Positions 42,001 to 54,705 of a stretch of DNA of 64,000 nt are shown in pieces. The translations under genes were made by a program, and so were the position numbers. This DNA is from Tubiluchus corallicola. Its lineage: Eukaryota > Priapulida > Priapulimorpha > Priapulimorphida > Tubiluchidae. The notes beneath the pieces were generated by a model. The model made no database searches. It saw only the letters and a program-made list of their open reading frames with translations, and was not told the origin of the DNA. The first letter of the stretch is position 1. Each line of letters begins with the position of its first letter. The stretch covers positions 236,001 through 300,000 of the forward strand of contig JAQGDQ010000279.1 in NCBI GenBank assembly GCA_030141605.1, read 5' to 3'.

Positions 42001-45000
42001 AAGACAATCGTTATATAAGTAAAACCAGAAGAATTGGTTTTAATCAACAAAGGGAACCAACAGCAGAACAGTAGTTCAGAAATCCAAGTCTTAGAATAAA
42101 CAACAGTATGGAACAGGTGATATAAAACCGTGAAACTTTGTTACTTTGCACTTTTGGATCACTTTTTTGCAAAGAATCTTTCTGGATAAACTTATTGCAT
42201 TACATATCCACAGCAAACTCTGTGTAAAGTAGAAGTAAAACTTAAAAAAAGAAAAGTAGAAAAAAAGGAGCTTTTGAACATCAAAGTTCAGATAATAACA
42301 AATTTTATGACCAAGAATGACAAAAATTAATGACGAAGCAAAAACACTGCCCCATCTTTGTTTCAAGATTTAGTGATGTGAGCCTGCGTTTCTTGTATAT
42401 ATGTCTAAATGTTATGGTTTCTGGTTTCAGTTCCAACAGTTTTACGATGCTGTGCGCAAATGATAGAAAATCATGGCATCGTGGACGGGATCTACCGCCT
42501 TTCCGGAGTTTCCTCTAATATCCAGAAACTTAGGTAAGTACAAAATGAAAAACCGAGACCGCAACAGTTTTTTATTTTTGTAGATTCACTTTCATTTGCA
42601 AATACTTCATGACAGGTACAGTGTATGAGTTGCCCCTAAGAGCAGAAATAGTATCTTCTTTTTCTGAAGTAAACACTTAGCAACAAATTATTGATTAGTA
42701 ATCAATAAAGTGTAACCATTAACAAATTATTTATACTAATCAGTAAAATGTAACAAGTAACAAAACTGTTGATCACTAATCCTTAAAATGAAGCCAGTAA
42801 CAAACTTGATTACTAATCAATGAAGTGAAACCATTGACAAATTGTCTCATGACTGGAAGCTTGTCGTACAACTGAAATCACCTGTGTTGCTACTCTTACA
42901 TACTTTAGTTTTCAGTACTGTTAGTCATTTTTTTCATTTTCTTGTTTGTCTTTTGCAGACATGCCTTCGATGAAGACAGAGTTCCTAATTTGGAAGACGA
43001 GGAAATTCTACAGGATATACACTGTGTGGCTTCGTTGCTGAAAATGTATTTCCGGGAACTTCCGAATCCGTTACTGACTTACCAGCTGTACGATAAGTTT
43101 GTGGTAAGAATGTCTCATTTAATTAATTAATTGCTGTTTTATGATTATTATTATTAAATGAGCAACATTGGCTTCTTTATAAAATAACCTTGAATTATTT
43201 CTCATGCAATTTAACATTACATGACCTTTGTGCAAAGAAATAATGATAATGATGATAATGATATCCGATCTTGCGGTTTCTAGTCCAGCTCTACATGGCA
43301 GAGCTTACTTAGTGTAGGCATTTGTGGTAAGATCGCAACATAGCTAATTATTAAGGCAAGCCTGCAAAATGAGGCACTGAACTAAGGGTGGTGTTTTTGC
43401 TTAAAATGTGTATATTTTGACTTTTTTGTGTCGACTTTACAGTCAGCAGTCCAGGACGAGGAAAACAGGCTGTTCAGAATTTTCGATGTCGTTCAGCAAC
43501 TGCCGCCGCCTCATTATAGAACGTTAAAGTATCTCATCTGCCATCTTGCCAAAGTGGCCGCGCATGGTGGTGAAACTGGAATGCACTGCAAGAATCTTGC
43601 CATCGTATGGGCGCCTAATTTGCTAAGGTAGCTGCAGAAAATCATGATTCCAGCTGCAGATTTTAACTTTGGATGTACTAACATAACTAAGCATAATTGC
43701 TTTTTAAAAGCTGGTGTTTATTCACTTATAATATTCATGAAAAAATTTCCAGCCATTATGAACACCAGGAGAGCTTTTGTGTGAATTATTAACTTTCAGT
43801 AAGTTTTAAAATGTGTGTTAAAATTCCACTTTATTTTAGATACATAATTCTTTTAGTAAAGTATACAATGGAACACAAGCTTAACATAATTATACATGCA
43901 AACATGGACAGAAGCTTTATGACATTGTCTTCAGGCAATCCACTCATTTCTCATTTGTCTATATGCAAAATTACTCAACTAAAATTGTACAAATTACACT
44001 AACAGAATTAATTTAACCCTTTCACTGTGGAAGGCGGCACACTGCCGCCTATGTTTTTCTTGTAAGGGACAGAAGGCGGCAGACTCCTGCCCGAGCTCAG
44101 CAATAGGCGCAGTTACCCCGATCTGTTTATTTCACTGCTACGGCCATGCAAAAACATTGTAGAAAAGTTTAACAGCTGTGAGACTGAGTTGCTTCGCAAC
44201 AAGTAACGCTAACCAGCCAATCGGCATCTGACGCCAGGTGCATTCCATATTACTGTACTGTGTAGTACGTTCTCATGCAAAATTACTTGTTGATAGTTGG
44301 TGAAACGTGTTTAGTCACTTGTTCTGCATTCTTATAAAATAATTACGTGCTATGGATTTGTAATATTACGACTTTTGTGAAAATTGGCTTCTAAATTTAA
44401 GTATGTGCTTATTTGTGTGCGTAATATATGTGAGTGCAGATGTATGTGCATGTGTATAAATAAAACTAATATTCAATATAAGTGTTTTATAACAAATGGC
44501 TATTTGTTTAGTCACAAGATTCTGTTTTAGTAACACACCACAAGAAGTTATTGTCAGATATGCAAAAGCCAATGCGGTTCTGTTAAAAAGCAACTACGTA
44601 GTGAAAGGGTTAAAGCTTAAAAAATAAACCCTATCAAATATAATTATTAAATGACAAGACAGTTGGTTACAAAAATTAAAATTAAAATTTTGTTATTATT
44701 TATTTCTGATGTGCTTAAGAACAGGGCCAAGTTGATATCAGGTAGTTGTACCACAACTTAAAATGTTGTGGGTGAACCATAACATAAAATGGCTCGAGGA
44801 GTAGCTTTTTTCTCTACTTAAAAATTTCTCCTCAGACAAAATTATACACAATTTTCATAATGAAAGCCAAAAACGATTTAGACGTAGAATTGACTAACCA
44901 AATATCCATTTTTACTCTGTGACGTAGTGCATTTTTAACCATTTGATATTGCTGTCTGTTTATTAAAAAGGCTTATTTTTATTTTATTTATTTAATTTAA

Positions 45001-48000
45001 GGTAATAGGCTCTCACTATTCCATTGTTTTTTCCTAGGTGTAAAGAGCTTGAGACTGGTGCTGCTGCTGCGAGACTTCACAGCGTGGGTGTTCAAGCTGT
45101 AGTCACCGAGTTTCTCATTCAGTACTGTGATATTATCTTCAGTGATAAGATGCCTTCTTTCCACGTAAACGGTGTGCCTGGTATGAAGTATCACAGTAAG
45201 CTAACGTGCTTTTTTTATTTCTGCTTTTTGTTAACCAATGTAACAATAAGATATCTGCATGTGCTATTACAAAAAATTCTCTTGTTGTCCTGTTTGAGAT
45301 TAAGGCAAGCAATTTTTTATGAATGTTTGAAGATCAGAATAAAAATCGGCAAAAATTTGCATTAATAAATTAGACATATTTCAATAGAATATTTATTATG
45401 ATATTCTCATTATTCAGAGTCTCTTGTACTACCTAAAATTGTCAGCTGGATGTGGTAGTGTTAGGTTGTCTACCCATTAAATATCGTAAAAAAAAATCGA
45501 ACAAAACTCGAGGCAAGTTACTAAAGGCAGAAATGCTTGTGGATAACTTTAGGAGAAAGCACAAGAATGTTTGTCTGGTTTGACTAATTTGCAATTTTAA
45601 TTCATTTGCTTCTATTTGTATTTGTACTAACGTAACTTTTTTTTTGGCATGTCTAGTTATTATAAGTTGCAGGTATTTTTTGTGAATTTCTACTGCTGTC
45701 TTCTCATTTAGACACAATTTCATAACGACTTGGACATTGTTAATCAATGTTGCACTGATTCTTTCAGCTTCCCCGAAGAGAACCCGGCCAAAATCGTTGG
45801 CCGTATCAACACCGGCTGCAAAGCTTCTGTCGTTAGAGGAGGCAAGACTGAGAGCCATCTGCATGCCCGGTAATGTGTCTCTTCCCAATTCGCATCAGGA
45901 ATACATCGACGTGGGTGGCGGTCCGGCCGCGCTTCCGGAAAAGTACCACACCGTGATAGAACTTCCGGGGTACGTACGGTAAACATTCGAAATTTTAAAT
46001 TTGTGCACTGAAATTTAAATTTATATGCGAAATTTTAAATTTAACGACGATTGTGAAAATTTAAAAACAATTATTTCTGTGCAAATGTGTTTTCTTTCAA
46101 CTACTGTACAAATCTTTCAGCAATAAACATGGAGATTTTTTTTGTATTAATACCATTTGTTCAAAACCAGTTAAAACAGCTAGTTCTAATGTTAAACGAG
46201 TAACAGTCAATGAACCTTGTCTTTATCTTTTGTCTTTAAATAGTTTACTCGCCTGTTGATGATATTTGTTTTGTTTCCACGTTCTCCTAATAATGCCCTA
46301 TTCATGGTTTTTTCTTTAAATACGAGAATGATTTGTTTTTCCAGGAAGAAAGGGCGGAAGCCTAAAACGCCTGTAGGTTGGAAAACTTTCTTCACTATGA
46401 AGCGATCTCAGGCACAGAAAGGGAAGAGTCGTAGCACTAAGTCAGAGACGCCAGAACTTCGTGGTAGCAGTGCCGGTGATGCACTCGACGCATCAACCCG
46501 GCGGAAGAAGCTGCGTTCGGTGAAGAGCGCAGACTCATTGTTTACCTTGGGCTCACATCAGTCTGCTCGTTATTCAGATGCTTCTGAAGTGTCGTTGTTG
46601 GGTGGAGGAGTAGCACCCCTAGCTGTTGCTAGTAACACGCCCACTACTTTGCAAGGTCAGTATATCTGTAAATGTAAATAGAATGATGGAATGACAGTAT
46701 TTCTCTGATTTTTAGAAATATGCTGAACATGTTCTGGTAAAAATAAGACTGATTAACAAACAATTGAGAGAAGCTTCACTGCATTTGCCGAAACTGTTAG
46801 TAAACGGTAAAAATTGAAATGCTGAAATTTTGACACATATTGTACAAATTCAACATACACTGCATGTGGAAATACAATAACAATGTTGTTTACGAAAATA
46901 CTGTAAAAAAGTTGGCGAGCTCTAGTTTGTAAATTTACTATAGTAGGCACCGCTTAATAGATTCACTTTGGGATGGAAATGTTTTGACTCAATTAACCAA
47001 CCAAATCTATTAGCCGACAGGTGCAGTTACTAGTATAAATGTATGTTTACGCATATAAGTTGCATGTGATACTGGCAAATTGTTGTCATTGCATCAGTGG
47101 CATAACAGCAACTGTGAAAACATTCTGCGAAAAGCAGCAAGAACATCGGAAGGACATCGCTAGGCATGTGATTAAAAGTTTAGTGTCTGTAAATTCTTAG
47201 CCAATGAGGTTAATTGCCGTAGACGAGCGGGTGACAGATTCAATGCAAAAACACTACACTGACATCTTAGTGCATGATAAATGTACATAATACTATTCCT
47301 TTTAGGTACGTTATAATGTACTACAAAAGTGAAGTAAGTGTAGCGTAAATGTAGTAAAGGTACTTTGGTCACACACAAGTATCTCATTTTAAGTACATGA
47401 AACAAAAATTTTAATTGAATTATGTGGACTTATTCGAGTCAGTCACCGATAGTTTTTATGTGCATTTGAGTAGGAGTGGAGCGTTTTTGAGTCAGTTAGG
47501 CGACTGATTCTATTAACTGTAAGTCGAATAAATGGCGCCCACTGTCTTTGTTAGAAGAGGCCCCTTGAGTGAAAATTTAAAAAATGAATGTTCAGTTTTT
47601 TCAATTTGTTAAATTTGCATTTACGGGAAATTGATTTTTTGTGTCAATGAATTTAGTAGGATGACAGTAAAATTTCTCTGATTTGTTGAAAAATGTGTTC
47701 TCTTCTAAATAAGTGATGTTAAATAACAATTGATTCTGCTGAAATATTCATCGAAGAAACTGTTGAAACGCGACATCAATAGTCTGCATCTCTACAAAAC
47801 GTACAGTATACAGCATATATCGAAGTACAAATGAAATGTTGCATTTTTGTATTTGTTTATGAAAATATCAAAGCAAGTTGACCAATTTTTTAATAGGATT
47901 CGTCTTCACTTAAGTAAAAAATGAAGCAATGAACATTTGACTTTTTACCTTGTTAATTTTACAAAGAAAGTTATTTTTTTTGCTTATATTTTTACTTATA

Positions 48001-51000
48001 TTTTGAAATGTATTTGATGCAGCTGTGTGCTCATAGTGTTTTTCATGTAAATTTTTATGTTCTTTTTTACTTACAGGTAGTTCATTCGATTCACCAAGGT
48101 TGTTGAGTCCACAAAGATCTACATCGCACGAATCTTTCTTTGACGATCTGGATGATATTCACGCCGTGTTTGCCGTCTCGTTGGAGCCAGAACCGATGCT
48201 AAACAAGGAGAACCTGCATGCTCGCCATCATTCTTTCAGCTCTACTAGCACTTTCACTCGGCTTCCGACAGATGGAGCTGCGGCGGTAGATTCAGCAAAA
48301 AAAGCTTTGTTGGAGCGTAGAACAGATGCCAATCGTTTTAATATATCTCTGCACTCTGGCAGTGCTAGCGGGTCCGAGAAAAAATACGGGCACAAGCGAA
48401 AAGGCTCTGCTACCTTTAAAGAAAAGTTTATGCAGGTCTTTGGTACCAGTGGCGATGAAAAACCGAAAGAAAACACAGCCTTGCAAGTCACAGATTTACA
48501 AGCGTTAAATCAACCTTCTGCCAAATCCCCAAAGATAGAGGGTTCATCGACGTCACCAAAAAGCTCTTCACTCAAAGAACGAATAGTGCAGGCTATATCT
48601 CCGGATGCGACGAGACGAAAACTTCACCAGTCTCCTTTATTTAGCAGAATACGTAATTCTCCCAGCCACAACAGTCAAAACGGACTCCGCAGATCGATGT
48701 CAAACGTGGAGGTGTTTTCCGCATTACAATCTCCTGCCACTCCAGAAGATATAACGTTGTATATGGATACAAATTTGAGTTCGCCTTGGAAGACAGACAA
48801 ATTGAGCAAATCTGTTGTAACTCATAGTGACAGGGCATTAGGCGTGACTAATGGCGATGCTTCATCAAGAAATTTGACACATATTGAGAAATACGGTGAG
48901 AACAAGGTCACCGGTGGTGCTCGACCAAAGCAAAAGTTTATCAATGTTAAAGTTGATGTCGAAAAAGAACCTTCAGATTATAAACCTCGCTTGAGAAGCC
49001 AAAGCGAAACGACACGCAGTCGTCGTCGTGACGATCTAACTTCTCCCGTTTCTCCTAGAAGCCAGAAATCTTGGCGATTCATAGAGGACGACACCGGTGG
49101 CTTTCTAACTGTGGAAACAGCTTTCTTAGACAGCCCGGAAGCGGCTGCCTTGCAGTCTTCAGATGGCCTAGAAAACACGGAATTTAGTATGGAATTGTCG
49201 TTAGATTTTTCTGATGATAGGTTTATAAACACTAAGACAACATACTGTGGAAAAGAGTTCTCTGTTGAACAGGATGTACTGGCTGAACGACCAGGCAGAT
49301 CCAGGTTAAGCGAGTCTGAATATCTGTCTTCAGTGACGAGTGAGTTTGTGTTGCCGCCAGGCACTAGGAGGCATATATCAAGCGACGAACATCCACGACA
49401 TGCAACCACAGGTAGTATAGCTTCTAATGAAGACATGTCTAGTCTACGATCCTCCATTCCGTGTGATAGTAAAAGAAACACAGGCGATAGTTCAGTTTCC
49501 AATGAAGGTATTTCGCTTCTTCCTAATGGCACAAATATTCCTACACCAAACTTTGACATGAATAGCAGTAGCACACTAATGGAGACATCTGATGAAGCAT
49601 TGCCACCTGTCTTCGACGACCTGACAAATGCAAATCTTGCCGATGCAGCTTGTCATGGTTTTTCTGGATCAAATACACCGGACTCAGTGGAAGTTAACTA
49701 CTCCGAAAGTGAGCATTTAGATGTTGATAATATGCCAGGGTGTTCTGATGTCGATTATGTTGATCCCCAGTCTGTTTATTCTACAGATAACCTAATTTGT
49801 GATGTTAGAATACTCGAAGATCCAGGTACACCTAGCGGATTCATAGACTCCAGCTCTGATGTGGATGATGCTGAATTCTGCAGTGTGGAGGGTGACATCT
49901 CAAACAAAAATGTAGATACTACCTCAAATGAATATCGATCTTCTGGTGAGTATGAAAATGCCGTCAGTTTTACTATAACTGATGATGACAGCCTTCCGTA
50001 TATCGATCAGACAATTGACAAACAAGAAATGCAGTCACCTTTTCATTTGGTTAACTTGGAATTGGAACAAGGTAAAAGTGCTTCTTTGCCAGAAACGCCT
50101 ACACCGGTTGCAGATGAAGCCAAGGTGATGGAAGAAGAGACTTCTGATTTTACCAAAGTTTGTCCAAATCTTGATACAGCCCAATTGTCTGCATTGGAAC
50201 CACTGACGGAAAGCTTGAGGAGTGAGTTTGAACGAACTGAGGACAGTGGCATTACAGAAATGACGACTAATGCTGATGGTGAAGAACCACTTACAATTAG
50301 TGCTGATTTCTCTGATATTGTTATGGCAATGTCCATCGACTCCATCCGATCTCTTTCACCGGTCAACACAAAGGTAAGCGATCAGCAGCCTGTTGAATCG
50401 TATATCGTCGATATCACTGGATACTCTGCGAAAGATTTCATACCGAGTGTTTTAGCTGGCGATCCTCCGCCTCCAATACCACTTGATACCTATCCAGTAA
50501 CTGTAGAGAAATCTGATGTTGTTTCAGGGATTGATGTAGGACGTAAAACTAGTTCTCAAGATGATGCTTGTGTTTCTGGTAGCCTCAGCACATCGAACAA
50601 AGACCTCTCTAATACAATCACAGAGACTTGTTCGATGAGTTTGTCACACATGTTGACTGCGTCACCAATTGATGAGTCTTGTAAAATGGTTTCTTTAGAA
50701 AAGTCTGTAAGGACGACAGAAGAAACATGTGCTGCACCTTCCAAATTGTCTCCAAGGCCAGTACCATCCCCTGGTAAAATGTCACCTCAACCTTGTGAAA
50801 CAATTGGCGAATCTTTTGTACTTGGGTTGTTTGAAGAACTTCAGCATATTCAAGATGTTGAACTTGCAAAAGAATTGGCAGCACCCACTAGTACATTGCA
50901 TGGTCATGGTGATGCCGGAAATACAGATCTGGCTAGCAGTTCTGATAATAAAAATCATGATACATCAGATAATAGTGCCTATGAAACTGGTAACGCTCAT

Positions 51001-54000
51001 GATCAGTTATTGCAAAAGCATGAGAAGGAACTTCTGTCACAGAAAGATTTTCCCGACGAAGTGACTACTTTGAACAGGGCACGTCAAAGACACACACCTA
51101 AATCAAAGGCCGACACAGAGGATGATCTCGAAAGCCGAGACCTTGTTCCACAGCTGGAGACATACGTACAAGTTCAGAGGTCGTTGAGTGATCGTATAAA
51201 GAAGAGCGTGGCTGAAGCGGAATATCCGACAGTAGAAGCCGAAGAAAGATACAAGAAAGCGGCCGAGCGGGCCGGAGTTACTGTGGAGCGCAAGAGCAGT
51301 GTGAAGGAACTGAGAACAAAATTCGAATCTCAACATGGTAGCAGTCAAGAGTCCCTCACTAGTACCGAGTATGCTAGAAAACGGCATGATTCCAGTTCAA
51401 GTGTCGATTCTCTACATAGCTCGTCTTTGGCTGATACTCCAAGAGTAATACTCAAGGAGCGAGCATCGGATGGAATTATTGCTGTTCACGAAGACGGAGA
51501 CTTGACATTTGCAGCTAACGGTGCATCGTCCAAACTTGATTTGCCTTTTCGCATAGCTGCACAGTCTCGAAGAGAAACTTCGAGAAGTCTTAGTGGAGAT
51601 ACATCTTCGAATAAGCTTACGCGGGATGCATCTCCAGCAAGTAGTATTTTACCATCTGTAGCTCCATACACGGGACCAAAAGCTTCGACGTTACCCAAAT
51701 CTTCAGCTTCTCCAGCTGAAAAGAATGAGCGTGCTGCATATCGTGAGCTTGCCGAGAAAAAATTTGACCGCTCCTGTCACGTAACTCCACCAAAGAAAGA
51801 TCATCACGCAGTCCATGCGCTCCTTGCACGAAATGCTGATGTGTATTCCCATGATAACAGTCAGTATTCCCCATCTCCTGAAACATATGCACCAAGGCCT
51901 GTTACTCATAGCCCAAAGTCCAGGCGAACATTGTCCGATTTTGGAGTTGGCCTTTCAGTTCACACAAAAGAATCAGTTGATTCAAAATGCATTCCAAGCG
52001 GACTACGACTTTCTGCGCCATCCGGAATGATATCTCCGGGTTTGAGAAGCGAGGTCAAGCTTCATAAATCTATCACTCCGCCAGTCGTAGCAGAAAAGCC
52101 AAAGTTTCGACCTTCACATCAACGTACATTTAGTGACGACTCAGCAAGTGGGTACTCTTCTGAACGACAACCTTTTCTAAAGCCTGTGGTAGCAGCTGAA
52201 AGGGAAGTGGCACCGGTGTCTGCTCGCATTGCTTTCTTCAAGCAAGTGGATGAACAGAATAGGGCAGAATGTGAATCAAATAAGCCATCTTCTCGTGCTT
52301 CGTCTGTGTCACCAAGCAGGCGCGGTGATTCAGCTGAACGTTCAAGATTGTCGTCTACAGATGATGAAGAAAAGTGCATAATAATTGATGAAAACACTCC
52401 CTCGTCGCCAGATATAACACCTCGGACATCCTTTACCTCACCGCATGGTGTAGAACCAAAAGCTGGAAGCGGAATTTCATTTCAAGACACTCTTTACTCG
52501 TTCGACTCGTTAAAACATAAACCGGAAGTGATTGTTGCTAAACCAGTCATAGGAAAAAGTACACAACCTGAAGTAATAGGCAGAAGTACACATCCAGAGA
52601 TGCAGCGACCATCATCATTAGTACAAGCCTCTGCTGCTAAATGGGACTCTGCCAATAGAGAATTGCGATCAAGCTCTCTAGGTGCATCTGCTGCTGCAGA
52701 TTTGCCGAAATGGCCAGTTGCATCGCGAAAACCAAGTGAAATTAAGTCTCCACCACACTGGACGCCCAAACTGCAGCCTCTTCAAATTGGCGTGTCAAGT
52801 CCTGCTACATTTCAGTCAGACGGCATATCAGCTGTGTTACCCAAAAAAGAACATGAGAAAGAAATCAAGGCACCAGCTTTGAGTGTTCCAGAATCTGCTG
52901 CACAGGATTTACCCAAATGGTCTCACAGAGTAAAGCAATATACAGGTGAGTCTTTTCTCCTGCCCACGCTTGTTACCAGTGCAGTATCATAATGTCAAAA
53001 AGTTTAATCAAGCACCAGAATGGTGATGATTACGGAAAATGGTGTAGGCTAGGTTTTGTTTTTTAAAATGTCCTGGAATTAATCTTCTCCCACTTTTTTG
53101 TTTAATAACCTTAAAATTCAAGGTAACATCATCAAAGAAATCCGCTCAAAGGAAACCGGCAAAACTAAGGAACACGAATTTTTAATTTTTTAATTAAGCA
53201 AAGTTAAAAGTGGGATCATTCTTGTTTATTTACCTGGCCCAGGCAAAGCTGGCAGTACGGCATGGTACGGAAAAATACTGTACTTTGTACATTTGAAAAA
53301 TACCGTACTATTTCCGTACTGTAGCTGCAAAATTAAATCGTACGATAAAATATCATACCGTAATTCCATTCCATATTCCATTCCAAGTGCTTGTATGACC
53401 TACTTACAGGCGAGGCATAAAAATTAATTGCAAAATGACAAATTCTTACTATGAATTTGTGCATGGTCTAAAACAGAACTGCTGTTTGAACTTTCATACA
53501 ATTTATTTTAGATTACAAAAAAGATGTACAATTCAAGCTATGCTTTATGTGTTACATACAAAAGCAGTCTGGTGATAATGATTATACCAAGCACAAATGA
53601 CATTAAAAATCAGCAGTTGTTATTTGTTGTGAAGATGAAAAGTTACTGTTTTGTACACATCGGCAAAGTTCTAAACGTTCCTCATTAAAGACATACATTT
53701 TGAAATGTTCTTGTTTCAACAGAATCTGCATAGATTGAGATGTGCAAGTAAATTACTACACAACAGGTAGAAGTAGCAGTTAAAACAATGGCACTACATG
53801 AATTGGTAACAAAGTTGGGAAGCAATCTGTAAACAACAATAAACATAATTTACGAGAAATGACAACTAACGCTTCTAAACAACTTGTGGCTTTTACACTC
53901 AAAAGGAACCAATTTAGCAGTTTTATTTCCATGTGCTCTGTGTTAATTGTGGGAGAATTGTGTAAACCCCTTCCATGAGCAAAACAAGTCATCATGCTAA

Positions 54001-54671
54001 GTTGCTGATCATGGATATTACAAGAAACTGAGGATACATGGTTTAGAAAAGGTACAAAAATGCTGTAATTTTGCACCTGACCATACTTCAGCCTCGGCCC
54101 AGGTGATTTAAACTTGAAAGGGCAATCTTACGCAAAATGCTTGCATCTATCTTGTATCTGGTGTTTGTTTAATTTTTCGAATACGCACTGCTAGAATATT
54201 TTCTGAAAAATCTGTCAACTTGCAGCTCGAGAGAAATCTGCTAGAATCCTTGCTTTTTGAAACAATTAAGATTGTGTAATAGAAGCTAAAGAACTTTAAA
54301 CGAGTTTAATACAGTGGTATAAAAACGTCAGACTATCGTAGAAGGTCTACAGCACTTTGACATGTACAGCTACCTTTATACTAAATTCAAGAATAAAATT
54401 ATAAGAGAAAAGAAAGAATGCCTTGCATTTAACCTACATTATATGCAGCTCATTTAGCTCCAGGTGAATTTTTGGAAGTTCTTACCATTATTGTGTCGGA
54501 ACAATTACATGCGACATCCAAGCAGCAGCTAATGACACTTTTTGGTTCATGAGAAAGAATGTGTGTAACAAGGCTTCATATCGATGATATGTATAAAAGC
54601 GTGTGTGTGCGTGCATGTGTATATGTATGTATATACGATACATATGTGTTGCTTGAACACATTAAGCTTGA

Positions 54672-54705
<34 letters not shown>

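Noticed and set aside
48228-52882. Many ORFs opposite or out of frame with the giant exon
   Set aside because: Shadows of the real coding frame.
52946-52992. Continuation of the giant exon to a stop at 52992
   Set aside because: A strong gtgagt donor at 52946 joins in phase to 55093, which adds a sensible C-terminus. An intron-retaining short form is possible but unsupported.
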